Of a stretch of DNA of 64,000 nt, positions 58,619 through 64,000 are shown one piece after another. This stretch comes from Ectocarpus siliculosus (lineage: Eukaryota > Sar > Phaeophyceae > Ectocarpales > Ectocarpaceae). Below the pieces are notes generated by a model, which was given only the letters and a program-made list of their open reading frames with translations, was not told the DNA's origin and did not search any database. Position numbers and translations under genes: made by a program. Position 1 is the first letter of the stretch, and the number at the start of each line of letters is the position of its first letter. The DNA is taken from assembly GCA_000310025.1 (NCBI GenBank), contig FN647863.1, forward strand, positions 281,436-345,435. The letters are read 5' to 3'.

Positions 58619-61600
58619 CTCGATGAGACTGATCCATTCGTCCGAAAGGAGAGCGACGGACTCGAGCATCCCAGTGCTAGCCTCAGTAGCTGTCACACCG
58701 ATCGTGTTGAAGGTGTCATCGGCGTAGGACTCGTGCGTGTGGGTCAGCTCACCGTTGACGTGGACCTGTGTGGGGAAGGTTTTACGTGCGACAAAGATCA
58801 AAGTCTGCTTCGGGCGCCACTTGTGGGTAACGCCGAAGGGCGCCGCTTGGGATGGGCGTCAGAGGTATGGAAAAGGTAGCCCGCTTAAAGGTAGATTCAC
58901 AGCCCGATATGTGTATACTTTCGTCACTCTACTCAATCGCTAGGAGCGGCAAAAAACTTTCAAGATATTCATGTTGTGAAAGACAGTCCTCCCAATTGCT
59001 TACTGTTGCAAACGTGCTGTTGGGGGATCACACCAATGGAAAACGATAACGTGTTTGTTTTTGGTAGGACCAAGTACGAGATGCGGTTCAGTTTGCTTGG
59101 TGTTGTCCTCACCGCTAGGGTACGGGTACGTCCGTTGCCCTTCCAGAAGGCAACCTGGATGTCCACGATGTTCTGGGGCTCGGCAAAGGTGAACTCGATC
59201 TGGCAGGGACCTTCGCCAGGCACAAGGATCGTGGCGCACGACCACCTAGACTCGATGTCGGAGACGATACCATCACGAGTGTTGGTCGCCGTGCCCCCAA
59301 GACCACCGACCTCTCCGCACCCGACGTCGTCGCCGCGCTGCCGGGCCGCACATCTTGGGCGGTGGCTGATACGCCAACTTCGGTCTTGGTGCCCACCTCG
59401 ACAGCATCGGTGACCGTCGGCAGAGACTCTGTTTCTTCCCAGGGGACGAACTCGTACGACATTGGCTGGTCGTCGTCGTCGTCGTGGAAGGTGAAGTCAT
59501 AGCTCCCCGTAGTTCCTTCGCCGAAGCAGGAGGCGGTAGGGTCTTTGCAGTCGAAGTCGGCGTACAGGCTGCTGCAGAAGTTGTCATGCCATGGATTCTG
59601 GCATGTGCAAGAGCAGCAGTCGCCGCCGTCGTAGCCTAAGAGATAGCCACAGAGGGAGAGGAAGACACTTGGTGCTGAAATATCATAGAGGAATGAGCCT
59701 CAAATCAGGGAGACCGGAGAATGGGTTATGTAATGTTATCGCCGAGAAGCAAGAGAGAGAAAAGAAACGGAAGTTTGCAGTATCCAAGTATGGGTTAGGG
59801 CTCAGGAACTTCAGCAAAAGAAATAGCGGGAACAGCGCCGTTGGACGCGCCAAAGATGCACTTAAACAGAGTAAAGCGCGGCTCCGACGCCAATTCACGT
59901 CACAGAGCGTTCATTGAACCAGCGTTTCTTCGCATTTTCAAAACGAATTCCAGGTAGGCTCGAGGACATAGGACAAACCAGACGGACCTATTCTGCTCTG
60001 CTCAAAACTATCGACCGCGTTAGCGGTGGCAACAAGCGCTCCTTCACGGGAGGTGCATGTTGTATCACCCAGTTGTGCGAAAACGGAATCCTTTACCTTT
60101 CCATGAAGAATGGTTTCAAGGGGTTACGTGGATCACCGCATTCCTCCTTGTTGTTGTGTTCCTGGCACCAGCCGTCGCCCACCCCGTACCCACAGTTCTC
60201 GAACATGTCGACAGTTATGTCGTCATCGTTTACACAGGCCGCGTTGGGGTCGACGCAATAAAACTGAATGCAGCGGTGGTCGAGGCCATACTCATTCTGA
60301 CGGGGAGGTGGGTACAAGAGGAAGGAGAAACGAACACCACAAAGAGAGATAACTCAGTACGATTTCTTGGGGACGGAAAGTAGAGGAGATGTCGGCCAAC
60401 ACGCCGAACAGATGACTTCGGGGCGGTGTGTTGGTTCAGATTCGACCCACCGCCAATCGAAACCAGCGTGCCTACATACCTCGTAGGTCTAAACAACAGG
60501 AGATACTTGACTCAAGGACACGGGAGAAGTAGCTGCAGGAAAAAACAGAAGAGCTGACTTACACGAGATGAGCCCGTTCGGATTCCAAGCATGCCAGGAT
60601 TCCAAGCATGCCAGGAGCAACATATTTGGAACCCGCACGAGCTCCTCTCGTGTAGCAGATGCATTCGCAGCAAACCTTTAAATGTGAATACGTCAATCAA
60701 TCGCCGTTCACGTCGAAGACCGCGAACATGTCCCATTTGAAAAAATCGGCGGTGCCGGTAGACTTTCGGAGCGGTGGAAGAGAAATATACCGAACAATAA
60801 AAACTGCAAGCCCTGTAAGGGCACATGTGCTGGAAGTGCTTCGTGAGGACCGTATGCTTCACGTCCTTTACCTCGCACGTGCACTCGCAGCAGTCGCCTC
60901 CGTCGTAGCCTTGGAAATCAGGGCGGCAAGGACGACGACGACGACGACGACACAAAGAACAAATGGGGGGGGGGGGGGCACAACAGTACGTCGATCGTTC
61001 GTGCCACGCCTGATGAATGTTGTACGAGCCGTCGTATGAGTTTCAACGAAGGTGGGTGTACAGCAATCGGTCCTTGAAGGCAATCGTGAGAGCGAGGTTC
61101 ACACCTATTTTCGAAGCTCGATTCCGCCACAGCGCAGAGAGTGGTGGGGCCGAAATGGTGGTGTGGGAACCAGAAGATGGCGGCGTGAGGGCCGTCCCGT
61201 CGAGAGATTGCCGAAAACCCGAACCGTTTGATGCGTATGTTCTTTTGGTCATCGTGTAATCGAGGAAAATTCTCTCCAGGGGCACGTACTGTGTCTCCTA
61301 CGGTGTGCGGGGGTGTGCGTGCATTTGTGGTGCTGGTGCTGGTGCTGGTATCAACGGCGAAAGACACTGCTACCCAAACCGATCTTTCGGCGAGATCCCT
61401 ACACCCCACGGCATGTAGGTACTTGTTTTGATGCCCCCTCCCCGGAAGCTGAGTGTAGGGGAGTTTAGTGCCAAAATTGGGAAATAGGCGGCAAAGTAGA
61501 TTTCCCCAGCATTGGGGATGGGTTGGTGGAGATTCTCTGTCGAGAGCAAGGCGTGCGCTATTCGCGTGGACGATATTGGTGTATGTTCCCGCTCAGTGCA

Positions 61601-64000
61601 GCGCTGGAAGGTGTATCCTCAGGCCTCTACGACTAAAAGCAAGGCATTGGGCTACACGTGGTGGGAAAGGAACCTACCGCACGCGTCGTTGTTGTTTCCT
61701 TCATCACACTGGCCATCTCCTATGTCCAACGGGTATTCGCAGTTGACAAACATGTCGGCGGTGATGTCATCATCGTCGACGCAGGCTGCCTCGGGGTCGA
61801 TGCAGGCGAACATCGTGCAAGCCCAGTCATCGTCGAAGTCGTTCTGACAGGAGGGTGAGGGAAAATGGAGGGATATCCTTGTTTAGACGATGGCAAGGGG
61901 CAGCGGCGCATGACCGGGGGGTGGGAAGAGCACCAACCCAGAAAATATTCCATTTTTCCCAACAAGCTCGATTCGGGTGGGTGGTAGGACAAGGCTCCTT
62001 TCACTTCCAACAGCATATTGGATCAATATCATCCCAGGCTCTACGGGAAGATGAGATATCGCGGCCAAGCCTCGACGGTAGGGGGAAGGGAAGTATACTA
62101 GTGGTTTTGTCGACACAGTTATGGCGGTGGAATGGGCAAGAGTGTTTACCGGCCGGTCAGCAACGTTGAAACCGTTGCATGGGAAAATCCGAAGCTTCTA
62201 AAATATTTGCAGTAAATATTCACGGAGACCGCCATGGACTTCCTTGTGCTTACTGTTCAAAGCTCCCGGCCATCCTCAATTCGGCAGGCGGCCAGATATT
62301 GGTGTTGCGATTGAAACATGGTTAGATATTGCGTCTGTTTCAGCGTGACTTGACAGCGTTTCAGGGCTCGATGAACACGACCCCGAACGCTGGCACAAGC
62401 GCTTTGCAATAGTATACTTCAAACAAGATCTGCTGCTCCATCGATGAGAGATCATTGTTCCATTTGCCGTCGGAGCGGGCAGAAGAAGGAAACCCCTTCA
62501 TCAGCGAAGAACAATGAAAGCTCCTAGCTTCCAGGACTACGGGAGGAGATGGGCTACAGAGCTAGCGCTCGTGTGAGTGGTCTTTACCTGACAGGTGCAA
62601 GAACAGCAATCACCGCCGTCGTAGGCTGCGAAATTTGGAGGAAAAGAACGCGGAGGGACAGGCAAGAGAAAGGCATAGGGTTTACTCTTGTTGGTATGTA
62701 GTCCACGCCACGTGTGTATTCGTGAGACAAAAAGGGAGCGAGTTCATAATCGAGAAGGGGGGCGCGGGATCACGGGAGTAGAGTCACGTGGAGCAGAGGC
62801 CCTACATTATACAAAGCGTTTCTGACGTACTTGACTTCATTCCGCACTACCGAAGGCGACACGAGTGCGTCAAAGGGCGACCACGCCGAAGGAGCCTGCC
62901 CAAGCGGCGTGAGCAAATCATGTGCACCACACACGTATATATAGCTCCTGTATGACCTCCCTCCTATATGACCCCCGCTCATACGTCAAACATACACGTC
63001 GTATATATGAACGAAGAGGTGCGTGGACTGGCTCCGCCAAGGTAAACGGGACGAACACTCACACGCACCATGATCCTGCTGCAACAGCCCCCAAGATGAG
63101 CAGTCTGAAGGACGGCGCGACCTTCATGGACCTCGGGAATTCACTCAAGCGCTGGTATCCAATGGAAAGAGTTGACCCAAAACGTCGTGAGGTGTCTAGC
63201 ACCCGCATCCACGCCGTCTTGAAGGTATTTCAACCGCCAAGAACTCCTACATGTTCGCTACGGTACGGGAAAACATAGTTCTCGGGCCAAGACCTACCGC
63301 ACTCTGGCGTGTTGAGATATTCACTTAGGGCCCATCACCAATTTCCTTCGCCCAGCTGCAGTTTTCGAGAATGTCGACGGTAACGCTGTCATCGTCCACA
63401 CAGGGGGCGTTCGGGTCGACACAGGCGAAGCTACGGCAGTGCCAGTCGTCCGCGGGGTAGTGCTGGAAGATGCGCGCGAAGCACAACCGGGAAAAGAAGA
63501 AGTTTGAGGCGGTAGCTCAGTTTCGAACGGGAGAGGGGGGGAAAGAGAACCACCCTAGCAAACACCACGGTACGTTACCAACTCTTGGATGCGGACGCGC
63601 CGTGACACGCACCTCGCACACCAGCAATCGAAGGGATAATGAGTGGAAGCGTATGTTTTTCGAAAGTCGCAATAGTGTCCTACATGAAATAATTTTTAGA
63701 GTAGACGGAGAAACCAACGCACAGACGGAATCACCATCGACAAGATTGACCGATTTCTAGAACCCGCGTGGGTTCCAAGCGTTTCATAGCTGACACTTGC
63801 ACGCGACCCGAATCCTCACCGTTACATGGAAGGAATTTCTTGTTCAGATATTAGAGGAAGAGTGGTAGGAGAGGGCAAGATGAGCTTGAGGGGACAAAAT
63901 TCCTCATCTCTCTCTCTTATCTACCTATTTCAAGCGGGTTGGCATGGCAGGTAGAAACAACGATACTTGTCCTACGTACCTCGCAAGTGCATTCGCAGCA
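58619..64000 (-). CDS. Secreted or surface LNR (Notch-repeat) protein with C-terminal discoidin/F5-8C-like domain, 5' end off window
   Basis: Exons, minus: >64000-63980, 63462-63299, 62625-62588, 61843-61678, 60909-60872, 60296-60137, 59635-59113, 58765-58619. The pattern is an alternating 'a' exon (160-166 nt) and 'b' exon (38 nt). Exon a encodes C..FxCxDPxAxCxxDDDxTxDMFxNC then IGDGxCDxxNNxxxCG; exon b encodes YDGGDCC(S/E)CTC, the calcium-binding end of an LNR. The a-b junction is always phase 1, b-a phase 0. The last exons carry ESRWSCATILVPGEGPCQIE, AFWKGNGRTRTLA joined to VHVNGELTHTHESY and DEWISLIE, a beta-sandwich like F5/8 type C. Two defects: exon 63462-63299 is 164 nt, off by one, and a frame change lies near 59340. 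A terminal exon may start at 58531. Role likely extracellular binding. Confidence 0.75.

Overview
The window is nuclear DNA of a eukaryote, most likely a brown alga or close stramenopile (Ectocarpus-like; inferred, not proven). The reasons are genes cut by many GT-AG introns of about 0.2-1.9 kb, a PAPS-type sulfotransferase, a cysteine-rich Lin-12/Notch-repeat (LNR) protein with one module per exon pair, and dense Ty1/copia, LINE, hAT, Mutator-like and Tc1/mariner-like insertions. No bacterial operon, rRNA gene, convincing intact tRNA gene or CRISPR array is visible.

Layout. 0.6-4.4 kb (minus): a DEDD RNA exonuclease with two CCCH zinc fingers, five exons that join in phase, 3' end off the left edge. 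4.6-6.8 kb: a dispersed repeat split by a 1.5-kb long-TIR Mutator-like element with a 9-bp target duplication; the uninterrupted paralogue lies at 15.68-16.31 kb. 9.2-12.1 kb (minus): a sulfotransferase, three exons. 16.3-20.2 kb: a broken non-LTR reverse transcriptase remnant, then a TA-flanked Tc1/mariner-like element. 21.0-21.5 kb (plus): an OTU cysteine-protease domain. 24.65-34.94 kb: an inverted-repeat element whose right arm was hit twice, by a copia element (27.0-31.7 kb) and by a small palindrome-rich element (32.3-34.9 kb) that itself received a hAT element (32.4-34.4 kb). 35.9-41.3 kb (minus): a second copia element with both LTRs and a 5-bp target duplication.

41.8-43.15 kb and 51.36-52.33 kb: two large arrays of a 10-bp self-complementary repeat centred on CATG, in opposite orientations; short arrays of a sister decamer lie at 10.45 and 13.87 kb. 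43.7-44.9 kb: a 5'-truncated LINE whose tail has grown into a long GTT microsatellite. 47.2-48.0 kb (minus): part of an Ulp1/SENP-type SUMO protease gene. 58.6-64.0 kb (minus): the LNR gene, ending in a discoidin/F5-8C-like domain, with its 5' end off the right edge.

The four recognisable host genes do not form a pathway and look independent: RNA trimming, polysaccharide or protein sulfation, SUMO removal, and a secreted or surface protein. Most of the rest is transposon strata, and target duplications plus paralogous empty sites give a relative order of insertion. All functional calls rest on motifs read by eye; exon junctions were accepted when splice sites and reading phase agreed.
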